A stretch of DNA of 25,615 nucleotides from Hypsibius dujardini (lineage: Eukaryota > Tardigrada > Eutardigrada > Parachela > Hypsibiidae). Shown here one piece after another: positions 10,470-19,806 of this stretch. Under the pieces are notes generated by a model, which ran no database searches, was not told the DNA's origin, and saw only the letters and a list, made by a program, of their open reading frames with translations. The position numbers and the translations under genes were made by a program. Numbering within the stretch: the stretch's first letter is position 1; every line of letters begins with the position of its first letter. The stretch covers positions 1 through 25,615 of the forward strand of contig LRSR01004314.1 in the NCBI GenBank assembly GCA_001579985.1. Reading direction: 5' to 3'.

Positions 10470-11570
10470 CCATTACCTCTGTCAAATTCAGATTGCTCCA
10501 AAACTTTTTTTTTAAATACTACCTCCCCAACTTTGATGTCAGAAAATATGACTCGCGGCAGTGGAGTCCTTGTTCAGTGGGAAAAATTCGGGGAAAATCC
10601 AATTGCAGCACAACATGGCTCACGATCGATTGATTGATTGATCAACGAGTTCGAACTCTGAGTTCTTCATTGGAAACGAGAATAATCTTTCCTTCTCTCG
10701 CGCCCAGTTGAAATAATTTGATTCACATTGACAGAATATTTTCTAATGTACGGGAACAGAAGCGCGGAGCTATGAATAATTCCCGAGCGGTTCGAGCGTG
10801 ACCGGAAACAAAGGATTTCCAATATTTTATCCGATGCTATACAAGTCCGGTTCTGCTAAAACAAATGATTTCGACTTCGATCAAGCGAGAAACAAAAATT
10901 ATTCACGCTTATAATTTGTAATAACCTCAGAATCGCCGAATCTCTTTTAGAAGTCAATGGGCGGAGCTATGCATCAGTTCTGAAATATCGCTGGATATAA
11001 CCTTTGTTACCGGTCAGGCTCGACTCGCTCAAGAATGGCTCCGTCCGTACATATAAAAATATTCTGCTGATGTGGATCAAATTATTTCAAGTGGTGCCGA
11101 GCAAGGAGGAAAAATTCGCGTTTGCAACGACGGAACCGTTGATCAATCAATCAATCAAGTGAGCGTGAGCTATGTTGTGCTGCACTTGGGTTCTCCCCGA
11201 ATTTTTCCCCATTGAACAGGGGCTCGACTGCCGGGAGTCATATTTTCTAAAATCATAGTGGGGAGAATGTATTCAAGAAAAAAGTTTGGGCGCGATCTGA
11301 ATTTGACAGAGGTAATTGACGCCTTGTCAGAATGCGTCAGAAGACTTTGCTGTTAATCAATCAATCAAGTGAGCAGCGATGTTGTGCTGCACTTGGGTTC
11401 TTCCCGAATTTTTCCCCACTGAACAGGGGCTCGACTGCCGGGAGTCATATTTTCTAAAATCATATTGGGGGAGGATGTATTCAAGGAAAAAGTTTGGGCG
11501 CGATCTGAATTTAACAGAGGTAATTGACGCCTTGTCAGAATGTTATAAGAGTTTGCTGTTAATAGCTTCT
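10470..11570. mobile_element. Snap-back repeat cluster R1 (inverted pair plus tandem partial copy)
   Basis: Three related copies lie here. A minus-oriented copy spans about 10470-10830, a plus-oriented copy about 10990-11350, and a partial plus copy about 11369-11570. Shared blocks in order are CCGGTCA.GCTCGA, AATATTCTG.TGATG, a CAAT run, ATGTTGTGCTGCA, CGAATTTTTCCC, TCATATTTTCT, ATCTGAATTTGACAGAGGTA and TTGACGCCTTGTCAGAATG (plus copies). The first two form a large foldback with a spacer of about 160 bp. There is no coding capacity. A further copy lies at 22735-23200. This looks like a non-autonomous dispersed element, family unknown. Confidence 0.8.
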
Positions 11571-11643
11571 TCACACCAGACAGTCCACTGCAATGCTAGT
11601 ATTACCAACGGACAAGTATCCGACGAGGATGAGACAACACAAT

Positions 11644-13264
11644 CTATTTAAGGAGCCCATTGGCTCTCTTGAGCGGTTGAAAAGCAAACTCCAGCAGTTT
11701 CGGCTCGGTGGGAATGAGATAATTCCGCAACGGTTTCGCCGGGTGGATCTTCCTGCCGCAGTAGCCGTCCTTGCGGTGCCACAGGCCACTCTTGGGTCGG
11801 ATGCCGCGATCCCGGGTCGCACCGGCCGTACCCCAGGGGATTTTGATCCACTGCGGGTTGGAGACGCGACCGACGGTGGCGAGGCACTTGCTGGATACGC
11901 GGACCTGAAGTTTGCTGGGAAGTTGGATGACGACGCTGGCGTCTTCCTTCTTCAGGATGGTCGCGCAGCAGCCGGCGGCTCGCGCAACCCGGCAACCGTG
12001 GCCCTCAATCAGCTCAAGCGAACTGACAACTGTCCCGATGGGTAGGGCTCCCACGGCGTACGTGTCCCCCTCATAAGCTCGAACTGCAACGCAAATTTCC
12101 ATTTTTATTATTATTTATTCTTTATTTATTTAAATCAAATTACTTGAATGCCTGATTTACAACAACTAACGGTGTAGTGCAAACTCACTGGACATCCGTC
12201 CGACAGCGCGGGAACTTTTGATGATCTGTCCGACTTTCATATTCTCAGTGGCGATAATCCAGTGCTGATGATCCTCGTGGCCAATCAGAGCAACGAAGCC
12301 CGATCGGTTGGGATCTTCCCGCACCTCCATCACCTAGACGGGCCAAAAAAAGGGAATGCAGACGATTCGTCATCGGCATGAATCTTTCATGACAGTAAAA
12401 GCCGAACTCATGAACAAAGTACGAGGTCCGTGGGAATTCACTAATACTGTACTGCACTGCCGCGATTAAACCGGTCAGTTCAGCCACGCCTCCTTCACAT
12501 GCGCCTGTATGTTGAGTGAGCCCACACTCACACACACACACACACACTCTCTCTCTCTCACTCACACTCACACTCACACACACACAGGTCGAATGCGCTG
12601 CCCGGGTATGACAACTGACCGGTTTAATCGCGGCAGTGCAGTTCAATAGGGTGGTCTATGTTTACTCCAAAAGAGGGTGTCCGACTTCTGGCCGAAAGTT
12701 GTTGCAAACGCAGCTGCACACACTTGCTTTTAATGTCCATGTGCCCAAGTTAAAGCCACCTTTTAAGCTTTGGCCCAGCAAACTGGGTGTCCGAGTTCGA
12801 GCCAATTCCAGCTACCGCGTGCTGTTGCTTTTCAACGATTGATTAATTATTGATTGAACTCTCCCAACCATCGGAGAACAGAATGGAGTAAAATCAGAAA
12901 ACAGCGTCAATAAAACACTCAACAAATCAATCAAGGGACGCTTGACCGGCAAAAGATAAATTTGCTCAATCAATCGATGGATCAAAAACAGCTGCTCGGG
13001 TTGGCTGGAATTGGCTCGAACTCGGATCCCCCTACTTTGCTGGGCCAAAGCTTAAAATTGGCTTTAACTTGGGCATTAAAAGCAAGTGTGTAGTTAGTCC
13101 ATCGAAACTGTTGTTCTCTAGTGCACGGTACCTTCTCTTCGATGGTTCTGTCTTCCGGTATGTAGTTCCGATTGATATCAATCCACAAATGATCGCGATA
13201 CACACCACCTCCAATGCGACGATAGACCACTCGCCCTGATAAGGAAGACAACTCGAAAGAATTA

Positions 13265-13295
<31 letters not shown>

Positions 13296-14285
13296 CTAAA
13301 TTAATCAATCAATCAAACGAATCAAAATAATCAATCAATCAAGCACTCAAGCTGGAGCAACAATTCACACACACACGCACCTGTGATGGGATGCCGACCA
13401 CCGGTGCGAACCGTCTTAAGCGGCTTGACTGTGTACTTTTCCGGCCATTCCTTCACGTCAAACTTTGTCGGGGGCAGTTCTATTTGCTTTCGCGGTTTGC
13501 GGCCCAAATCTTTCCGGTCAAAGGTGCGGCGGTAGTCGTTGTGGCGCAGCGCATATTCCGTCTCTGACACGTCCGGCGTCAGCAACGGCTTGGCGAAAAC
13601 CTCACGGGGGTCCTTCGTTTCCCTCTGGCAGGCCTGTGGCAATAGAAATTTCGGCTATATCATAGTATCGATTGAAAAAACTTTAGGTGAGGAAAGCAAA
13701 AATAGAGGGAGATGTGGCAGTTCGAAGTTCGGGTACAATCAACCAATCAACCATTACAATCCCATGCGCAGTGCACGGAGTGCAGCGCAAAGTGCGCAAT
13801 GCTCAAACACGCGAGTCAGTCACTCCACCAATCAAGTGTAGAGAATGGCAGTGCTGATACCGCTCCCCAGTCAATCAATCAAGCATCGGTTTGCCAAAAC
13901 GACTGTGAGCCTGACCCCTGACCTGAGCGCGAGCGAGTCGCCGCGAAGGGGATGGGTTTCAATGGCCACATCTGTAGATGGATTTGCGCTGCACCCCGTG
14001 CACTGCGCATTGCATTGTAACGGTTGATTGGTTGATTGTACCCCAACTTGGAACTGCCAGATCTCCCTCGGATAATACCTCGCGCCTGGGCTTTATTTTG
14101 AGGAAAGGTGATCGGGGAACGTTGGCCAGGGGATCGTTGTCGTTATTGCTGTTGTTATTTTGGGATCGGGCATTGGCAAGACCACGGGTAAAAATGGTCG
14201 TCACTGTGTTGTTGTTGCTTGGAGGGACGGAGAGTGAGTGCCGCGCAAAGGCCGAGGTGAGCCGAAGAATGTTGGCGTTGTACAT
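11644..14285 (-). CDS. MRPL2: Mitochondrial large-subunit ribosomal protein uL2m
   Basis: Five exons: 14285-14079, 13633-13381, 13235-13132, 12333-12189 and 12083-11644, all GT-AG and phase-consistent, giving 382 aa ending in TAG (human 305 aa). The protein is a component of the mitochondrial 39S subunit near the peptidyl-transferase centre. The first exon (69 aa) is rich in Arg, Ser and Asn with few acids at its start (MYNANILRLTSAFARHSL), typical of a mitochondrial import signal. Family blocks follow: GRVVYRRIGGG, HWIIATENMKVGQII, GALPIGTVV, RAAGCCATILKK, VVIQLPSK, CLATVGRVSN and SGLWHRKDGYCGRKI. The longer N-terminal half, including an Asn/Asp-rich linker, accounts for the extra length. 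The first exon is supported by import-signal character and phase, not by homology, and is the least certain part. Confidence 0.93.
12451..12642. repeat. Foldback with perfect 30-bp terminal inverted repeats and CA/CT core
   Basis: The left end 12451-12480 (starting ACTGCACTGCCGCGATTAAA) is matched perfectly by its complement at 12613-12642. The 132-bp interior contains (CA)n and (CT)n runs at about 12522-12590. No clear target duplication was found. It resembles a short MITE whose core has been replaced or expanded by microsatellite. Confidence 0.85.
12722..13092. repeat. Foldback element with ~120-bp arms and CAAT-containing loop
   Basis: The left arm 12722-12843 and right arm 12973-13092 are complementary with scattered mismatches and a few small gaps. 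They share CTTGCTTTTAAT, CCCAAGTTAAAGCCA, AAGCTTTGGCCCAGCAAA and CGAGTTCGAGCCAATTCCAG in the left-arm sense. The loop holds several CAAT/GATT runs. A solitary relative of one arm lies at 18283-18316 (TTGCTGGGCCACAGCTTAAA). Confidence 0.82.
13236..13380. repeat. (CAAT)n tract filling MRPL2 intron 2
   Basis: A nearly pure CAAT run on the plus strand at about 13262-13347 occupies most of this 145-bp intron. Confidence 0.9.
13706..14068. repeat. 86-bp inverted repeat in MRPL2 intron 1
   Basis: The left arm 13706-13791 and right arm 13983-14068 are complementary over 86 bp with about eight mismatches, separated by a 191-bp loop. The arms include GTACAATCAACCAATCAACC and CGCAGTGCACGGAGTGCAGC. The right arm ends 10 bp from the 5' splice site, so the pre-mRNA would carry a long stem beside the donor. 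Confidence 0.87.
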
Positions 14286-14483
14286 GATTCGAAGGTTTAA
14301 TTTGATGCAGGATGACAGAGGAGGACAGTGACAGCTGCCATGTTAACAGATTAAAACGTGAGGACCATAGGAAAAATGAAATCGTACTTGGAAGTGGATC
14401 TTCGAAAGCAGGAGTGTCAGTCCATTGCTTGATTAATTGATTCAAACTACAATCAAGAGAACATAGGGAAGAAAATCGAGTCT

Positions 14484-14703
14484 CAAAGAGAACATGTTAA
14501 TCTTAAAACGAACATTTTATTATCAAAGCGAACAATTTCTCTTCAGAACGAACATGTTATTCTTAAAGCGAACATTTTCATCTCGCAAAGCAGAACGGAC
14601 ATTTTATTCTTAGCGAACATTTCATTTCTTAGAGCGAACATTTTATTTCTTCGAGCGAACATTTTACTTCTTCGAGCGAACATTTTACTCTCAGGGCGAA
14701 CAT
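14484..14703. repeat. Tandem repeat, unit about 22 bp (AGCGAACATTTTATTTCTTC)
   Basis: Nine to ten imperfect copies, with the last four most regular. On the minus strand it gives a repetitive KMFARR peptide frame, which is treated as a by-product of the repeat. Confidence 0.85.
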
Positions 14704-14940
14704 CACTACTGCCAATAGGAATAGGAAGTCTGATTTCCATAACTTAAATCGCCTCATGAACGGCATGAACCTTAATTCCACAATACATCCTGTTTTCTCT
14801 TCAAGGATGAGGCAAAGTCGAACTAATTTGTTTATTTCGCTACTTCCGCACACAGGTGAGGGACCCAATGAAGCAGCGTACCATAACAAGCAAGCCACAC
14901 CACACGGTAAAACAGCCGCAAAAACAATTACTAAGCACGT

Positions 14941-15047
14941 GGCAAAAATTTTGCGCTGACCGAGTTAAGCCCCTACACTCGTTGTATGGGTCTTGCAGAC
15001 AGCCGTCGAGTTAAAGCGCTTAATTCGGTTAGCGCAGGGTTTCTGCC
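14941..15047. repeat. Foldback, ~31-bp arms
   Basis: The left arm 14941-14971 (GGCAAAAATTTTGCGCTGAC start) and right arm 15017-15047 are complementary with about seven mismatches. The 45-bp loop itself holds CTCG...CGAG. Confidence 0.65.
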
Positions 15048-15258
15048 AGGTGTGTAGCATCAATCAACAATCAATCAATCAACAGATAAGATACACGGCA
15101 AATCTAAAAACAAAACCGGGATAGGTCAAGACAAAACAAACAGGGTGAGCAAAACGGATTGTGAGAGACGGACAAGGGGAGGGAGGAAGGTGCAATCATC
15201 TCGAGCGCACAAACTAAAGTTGAGGTGCAAATCGCGTGACACGGTCAAGCAGGCAGCT

Positions 15259-15789
15259 TCACTGCCTCTCCTGGAGGATATAGTAGGAAAAGAGCGAGAA
15301 GGCAAAGTGCGAGACCAGAATCCACCAGATGAGGTAGCCGAAGATGGCTTTGAGAAGGGCTCCGGTGAAGAGCGTCCAGACGGCATTGTGAATGGCCACC
15401 GCGCCGGAGATGTAGTCATCCGGCTGGCCCAGGAACTGCGCCACTTTATTGTAGTAGTAGAGGTTGCCGCGAACCGGGAAAAAGGACTCCAGGTCGGCGC
15501 TGAGGTAGAGAAAGCACAGCATCACCAGCAGGAGGATGATGGCAAAGTATTGCACCGCAGTGACGGCGGTGTAGCGCAACGGGATGCCCAGCTGCAGGCG
15601 TAGATCGTCCGCGTCGATGCGACCGGGTTCTTTGCGCAGGGCTCGCAGCACTTTCCGCGGCATGTCAAGGTGCGCCTGAAGGAACAGGGGCACGGTGTAG
15701 AATCGCACGCAGACCAGGGAGAGGACGGCCAGGATGCGAGCGGTCTCGAATGAGATATCTGAAACAGACTCCGCGGTTAATTGTTTCAG

Positions 15790-15831
<42 letters not shown>

Positions 15832-17476
15832 TCATACAGACAGACAAACAGACAGACAGTCAGACAGACAGTCAGACAGACAGACAGACAGACAGACAGA
15901 TAGACAGACAGATAGACAGATAGACAGACAGACAGACAGACAGGCAGATAGATAGACAGACAGACAACGCGAGCAGTGTTTTCTTACAGATATTCTCAGC
16001 CCACAGATGCTCCCTAATGGCCGGCATCCACAGAACACACAACACCGTCGGTAACCCAAAAGACGCTCCTAGGAGTCCGATATCGCTTTTTCGTTGCTCC
16101 AGGACAGCCATGTCCCTTGCATCCCGGTACAGCTTCCCGAATCGAATGCCCGGAAATGCAACCAAGGCCGTCGTGATTCCAGAGAGGGTCCCAATAAAAA
16201 GCCTAAATATGGATGACGTCGTTTTATAAGTAACGCTATTAACTGAAGAAATGTGGGGAATCCATCATACCCGAAGCCGAAGAGCGAAAAGTTGATTGTT
16301 CGAGCAAACTCCTCGATTTGTGGGATCTTCATGAAGTCCTCCGTGAAGTTCTTGTGAGCGGCTTTGAGGCCGAAATCGAAAGTCTTCTCATTGACCACCA
16401 GCATACCCATGGACAGGAAAGCGCCGATAACGCCGGCCAGCACCACCGTGAAGAGTTCCCCGTGACCCTCGACTTTGTAGTACATGACGATGAGCTGTCC
16501 CAGTAGGAATATACAGAGGAAAGCCGTGACAATGCACCAAAGCAGGGAGAAGTTCGTCTCAATTTGCCGGGTCGTGTTGGCCGCAACTGAAAAAGAACGA
16601 ACATAATTAGCGGAATCAATTATCAATCAACTAAAATACATTGCACGAACATTGCTCAATGGACCAATCAATCAATCAACGAGCAAATGAATCATTAATC
16701 AATTGATCAATAGATAGATCAATCAATCAATCAACAAGCAAATGAATCGTCAATCAACCGATCAATCGATGGATCAATCAATCAATCAATCAACAAGCAA
16801 ATGAATCATTAATCAATTGATCAATCGATGGATCAATCAATCAATCAATGATTAAGCAGATGAATCGTCAATCAACCGATCAATCGATGGACCAATCAAT
16901 CAATGAGCAAATGAATCATTAATCAATTGATCAATGGATGGATCAATCAATCAATCGATCATTAAGCAAATGAATCGTCAATCAACCGATCAATCAATGG
17001 ACCAATCAATCAAAAAGATCACTGTCAATGGCTCTCCAACCAGAAGCAGCCCCGAACGAACGAACTTTACCTCCCATCAGCAGATCCTTGACGAAATAAT
17101 AAAATTCCGTCAAAAAGTAGGCAATGACCGCCGTCACTGACACATTCAGCAGCCACTTCAGCTCCGTGAAGTAATGCAACGCGGAAATGAGATCGTTAAA
17201 CAGATCTTTTTTCACCAAGTCAATATCCACTGCTTTCGGGATCAGCACCTTCTCAAACTCCGGGAAATCCTGCTGCCGACGATGCTTCTTCCCGCCCTTA
17301 TGTTTGTTGACATCCACGATGCCGGCCGCCGCCTTCAGGTCATCCTTCGAGGGCGGCGTGAAGTACTGAAGACGTCTAAAGGCGAGCCAGAGGGAAATCC
17401 GGTCGTAGACCTTAAATTTTTGCAAGAGATGGTACGTCAGCAGACTGATTGCGAAGGAGATGCTGATCAGCGCCAT
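15259..17476 (-). CDS. TMEM161: TMEM161-family multi-pass membrane protein
   Basis: Four exons: 17476-17071, 16586-16271, 16202-15988 and 15758-15259, all GT-AG and in phase, giving 478 aa with a TGA stop. This is close to human TMEM161B (about 487 aa). The start at 17476 (MALISISFAISLLTY) aligns with the family N-terminus and gives a hydrophobic first segment. An open frame extends to 17554 but is less likely coding. Recognisable family blocks are DRISLWLAFRRLQYFTPPS, IPKAVDIDL, ALHYFTELKWL, FSLLWCIV, FDFGLKAAHKNFT, AFPGIRFGKL, KEPGRIDADDLRLQ and LIWWILVSHFAFSLF near the C-terminus. About eight hydrophobic stretches are visible. TMEM161 proteins are poorly characterised; vertebrate TMEM161B has been linked to cardiac rhythm and brain folding. 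Animals differ in A/B paralogues, so no suffix is given. Confidence 0.93.
15787..15967. repeat. (GACA)n tract in TMEM161 intron 3
   Basis: GACA units with occasional GATA and GTCA changes occupy most of the 229-bp intron. The sense strand reads CTGT, so it is pyrimidine-rich. The tract lies 20 bp from the 5' splice site and about 28 bp from the acceptor. Confidence 0.95.
16587..17070. other. TMEM161 intron 1 with alternating-dimer minisatellite
   Basis: The 484-bp intron is mostly a CAAT-seeded tandem array at about 16656-17014. Units of 52-59 bp alternate between two forms, GAATCATTAATCAATTGATC and GAATCGTCAATCAACCGATC, each followed by a GATGGATCAATCAATC block, for three rounds. The functional period is therefore a dimer of about 115 bp. 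Confidence 0.85.
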
Positions 17477-17951
17477 TATGCAAAGTCTTCGGAGCAGGCG
17501 AGGTTGCTTTCGCGGTGAAATCGGCCGACGACCCCGGCAGAAAAATCTAATCAATCAACCAATCAATCAACTCAATCCAATGTTGAAATCTCCTTGGAAC
17601 TTTCTTCGTCGCCAATCAAATAAATTCCCTCCGTCTTAGCGTGCTGCAAGTTCTTTGTTGGTAGAGATTGAGGGATTCATAAGGTGAATTGCGGATGTAT
17701 GTGTCAAAGCCGTCCAAATAAGCAGTCGCGAATCCACTTCATAGCAACTAATCAATCAACCGATCGAGCAGGCGCACCGGGTAATGACTTCCACAAATCC
17801 CACCAAACTGCTTATCACATGGCGCCAGCCAGGAAGGACACCTAGCCCATACAGCAGATCGAGGGAAAAGAAAACTTCCGGTTAATAAGCAAGACAAAAG
17901 AACGGCAATGACCGATGAAAATAAATTAGACTGAATCTTTCGGGGAAGAGT

Positions 17952-18136
17952 GTCTGTCTTGTCTAGTTCAGTTCAGACTGATTGGTTGGTTAACCTCCAT
18001 CCTGCGACAATGCGTCTGTCTGTCTAGTTCAGTTCAGACTGATTGGTTGGTTAACCTCCATCCTGCGACAATGCGTCTGTCTTGTCTAGTTCAGTTCAAA
18101 CTGATTGGTTGGTTAACCTCCATCCTGCGACAATGC
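17952..18136. repeat. Three tandem copies of a 62-bp unit
   Basis: Nearly identical copies start at 17952, 18014 and 18075. The unit includes GTCTGTCTTGTCTAGTTCAG, GACTGATTGGTTGGTTAACC and TCCATCCTGCGACAATGCG. The very low divergence implies a recent amplification. Confidence 0.95.
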
Positions 18137-18384
18137 GATGCATACTCAAAGCGAGTTGATTGCTTGATTGCTTGATTTGATTACTAGTATTACATCATGT
18201 TCGTGATTCGTAATCTGAGAACAGGGAACAGTATCTCGGGCACCGCCCACAGAGCCTGCGATTTGCCGACAGACTGGGATTCCCCTATTTTGCTGGGCCA
18301 CAGCTTAAAAAGGTGGCATATACCAAAAATGCCAGAACAAATAATCTTTCAGGTCACAATTGCACATTTTTCAATCTGACAAAA

Positions 18385-18509
18385 CGCTCCCACTGGCGGC
18401 GCCACTAGCGCTCCCACTGGCGGCGCCACTAGCGCTCCCACTGGCAGCGCCACTGGCACTCCCACTGGCAGCGCCACTGGCACTCCCACTGGCAACGCCA
18501 CTGGCGCTC
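18385..18509. repeat. 24-bp minisatellite in 3' flank of ALG11
   Basis: Five copies of a 24-bp unit containing CTCCCACTGGCGGCGCCACT. The period is a multiple of three, which leaves long open frames on both strands, but no start, homology or splice context supports coding. It begins about 60 bp beyond the ALG11 stop, so it is probably transcribed in the 3'UTR. Confidence 0.9.
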
Positions 18510-18569
18510 TCGAAGGTCCGGAAGTTGAGTTCCTCCCCGAGGCATCAGCAGCAGCGCCTATCCAGCTCG

Positions 18570-19700
18570 TCAGAGTTGAGCATGTCGGCGCGGTCGCAAC
18601 AACGGCTCCAGCGCTGCACCGAATTCCCGATCAAACACCTCGTCGGTGAACCGGCAGACAGAGTCTCGTGCCCTCTTCCGCAGCGCAGAACGATCTGCGT
18701 CCGTTAGATTGACAATATCCAGCAAGGCCTTCACGTATGTCTCCGGAGTGGAGCCGAGATAGCCGGTCCGGCCGGCCTTCCAGTCCACGACGATGTCGGC
18801 CTTGGGCCCTCCGGAATCGTGTGCGACGGTGATCAGTCCGGCTGCCATGCATTCAACCACGCCTGTAAAAAAATCGCAGATCGAGTGAACCGATTTGAAT
18901 GAACCGAAAACGGACACTGAACAAACGAATGTTCACAAGAAAACATTCCATACCGATTCCGAAATGTTCATTCCACATGGAATGTATCCCGATAGTGCCG
19001 TCTTCGCAGACCTTCAACAGCTCCGAGAAGGGCGCGTTCAAGTGGAACACCACATGCTGCGACAGCTGCAACTCTTCCACGGTGCGACGCAACGCCACCA
19101 CTCTCGCCTCGTCGCCGGCATTCCGACAGCTGCCCACAAAGTGCAACTTCACCCTCTCCCGCACCGTGTCCGGGCAGACTCGTAGGAACTCCGCCAGAAC
19201 CCGCAGCTGCAGCGTGTGATCCTTCTCCGGTCGAAACTGCCCGATGGACACGATGGACATTTCCCGTTTCGCTGCATCTGGCTGCAGCGGCACGGCCAAA
19301 AAGTTGGTCACATTGCAGGGCGGGTATACGATTTCCGCTGTCGGGCACTTCCAAATCTGCTTGATGTGGTTGAAGGTCCAGCTGGAGTTGACCATCGTCA
19401 CGTCGCAGCAGTGACCGGCCAGTCCGTAGAGGCAAGCGAACAGTTTGTAGTAGTAGATTTTGAGGGAGCTCAGGACGCGACTGCGGGATACGAAACCGGC
19501 GTTGTTGTGTGCGCAAGTGCGATCACGCACGCGCGACAGCATGTCCGTACTGATGGTGGGGTAGTGGACGTAGGCGGCGGTCCGGCAGCCGCCGAGGATG
19601 CGAAACAACGGAAACGTAAAAGCATGGCCTGAACAGACAACTTGTAAGTTCACCATGCAGGAACAGATACACAGACAGACAGATAGACAGACAGACAGAT

Positions 19701-19733
<33 letters not shown>

Positions 19734-19767
19734 AACAAACAGACAGACAAACAGACAGGCAGGCAGG

Positions 19768-19806
<39 letters not shown>

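Larger units (their letters stand above)
12334..13131. other. MRPL2 intron 3 filled by two foldback elements
   Basis: The 798-bp intron is occupied by two inverted-repeat elements, 12451-12642 and 12722-13092, listed separately. Only about 115 bp at the acceptor side and about 40 bp at the donor side fall outside them. Confidence 0.8.
14286..15258. other. Intergenic between MRPL2 and TMEM161; no gene recognised
   Basis: The region holds a CGAACATTTT-type tandem array (about 14484-14703), a foldback (14941-15047) and a short CAAT run (15059-15082). On the sense strand of MRPL2, a TTTTAATCTGTTAACATGGCAG-like acceptor lies about 50 nt before its start codon (described, not claimed). No coding sequence could be supported. 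Confidence 0.55.
17477..18569. other. Intergenic between TMEM161 and ALG11; no gene recognised
   Basis: The region contains a three-copy 62-bp array (17952-18136), a solitary arm of the 12722-13092 foldback family (18283-18316) and a 24-bp minisatellite (18385-18509). The rest is unremarkable. TMEM161's promoter should lie near 17480-17700. Confidence 0.6.

Noticed and set aside
14543-14740. Minus-strand frame with repeated Lys-Met-Phe-Ala-Arg
   Set aside because: It is a direct product of the 22-bp tandem repeat, with no splice or homology support.
17477-17554. In-frame N-terminal extension of TMEM161 by 26 codons
   Set aside because: The start at 17476 gives the family length and N-terminal hydrophobic segment. 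The extension is Arg/Pro-rich and has no counterpart in the family.
18360-18707. Plus-strand frame of Ala-Leu-Pro-Leu repeats
   Set aside because: The 24-bp period is a multiple of three, so it stays open by construction. It then runs antisense to the last ALG11 exon.
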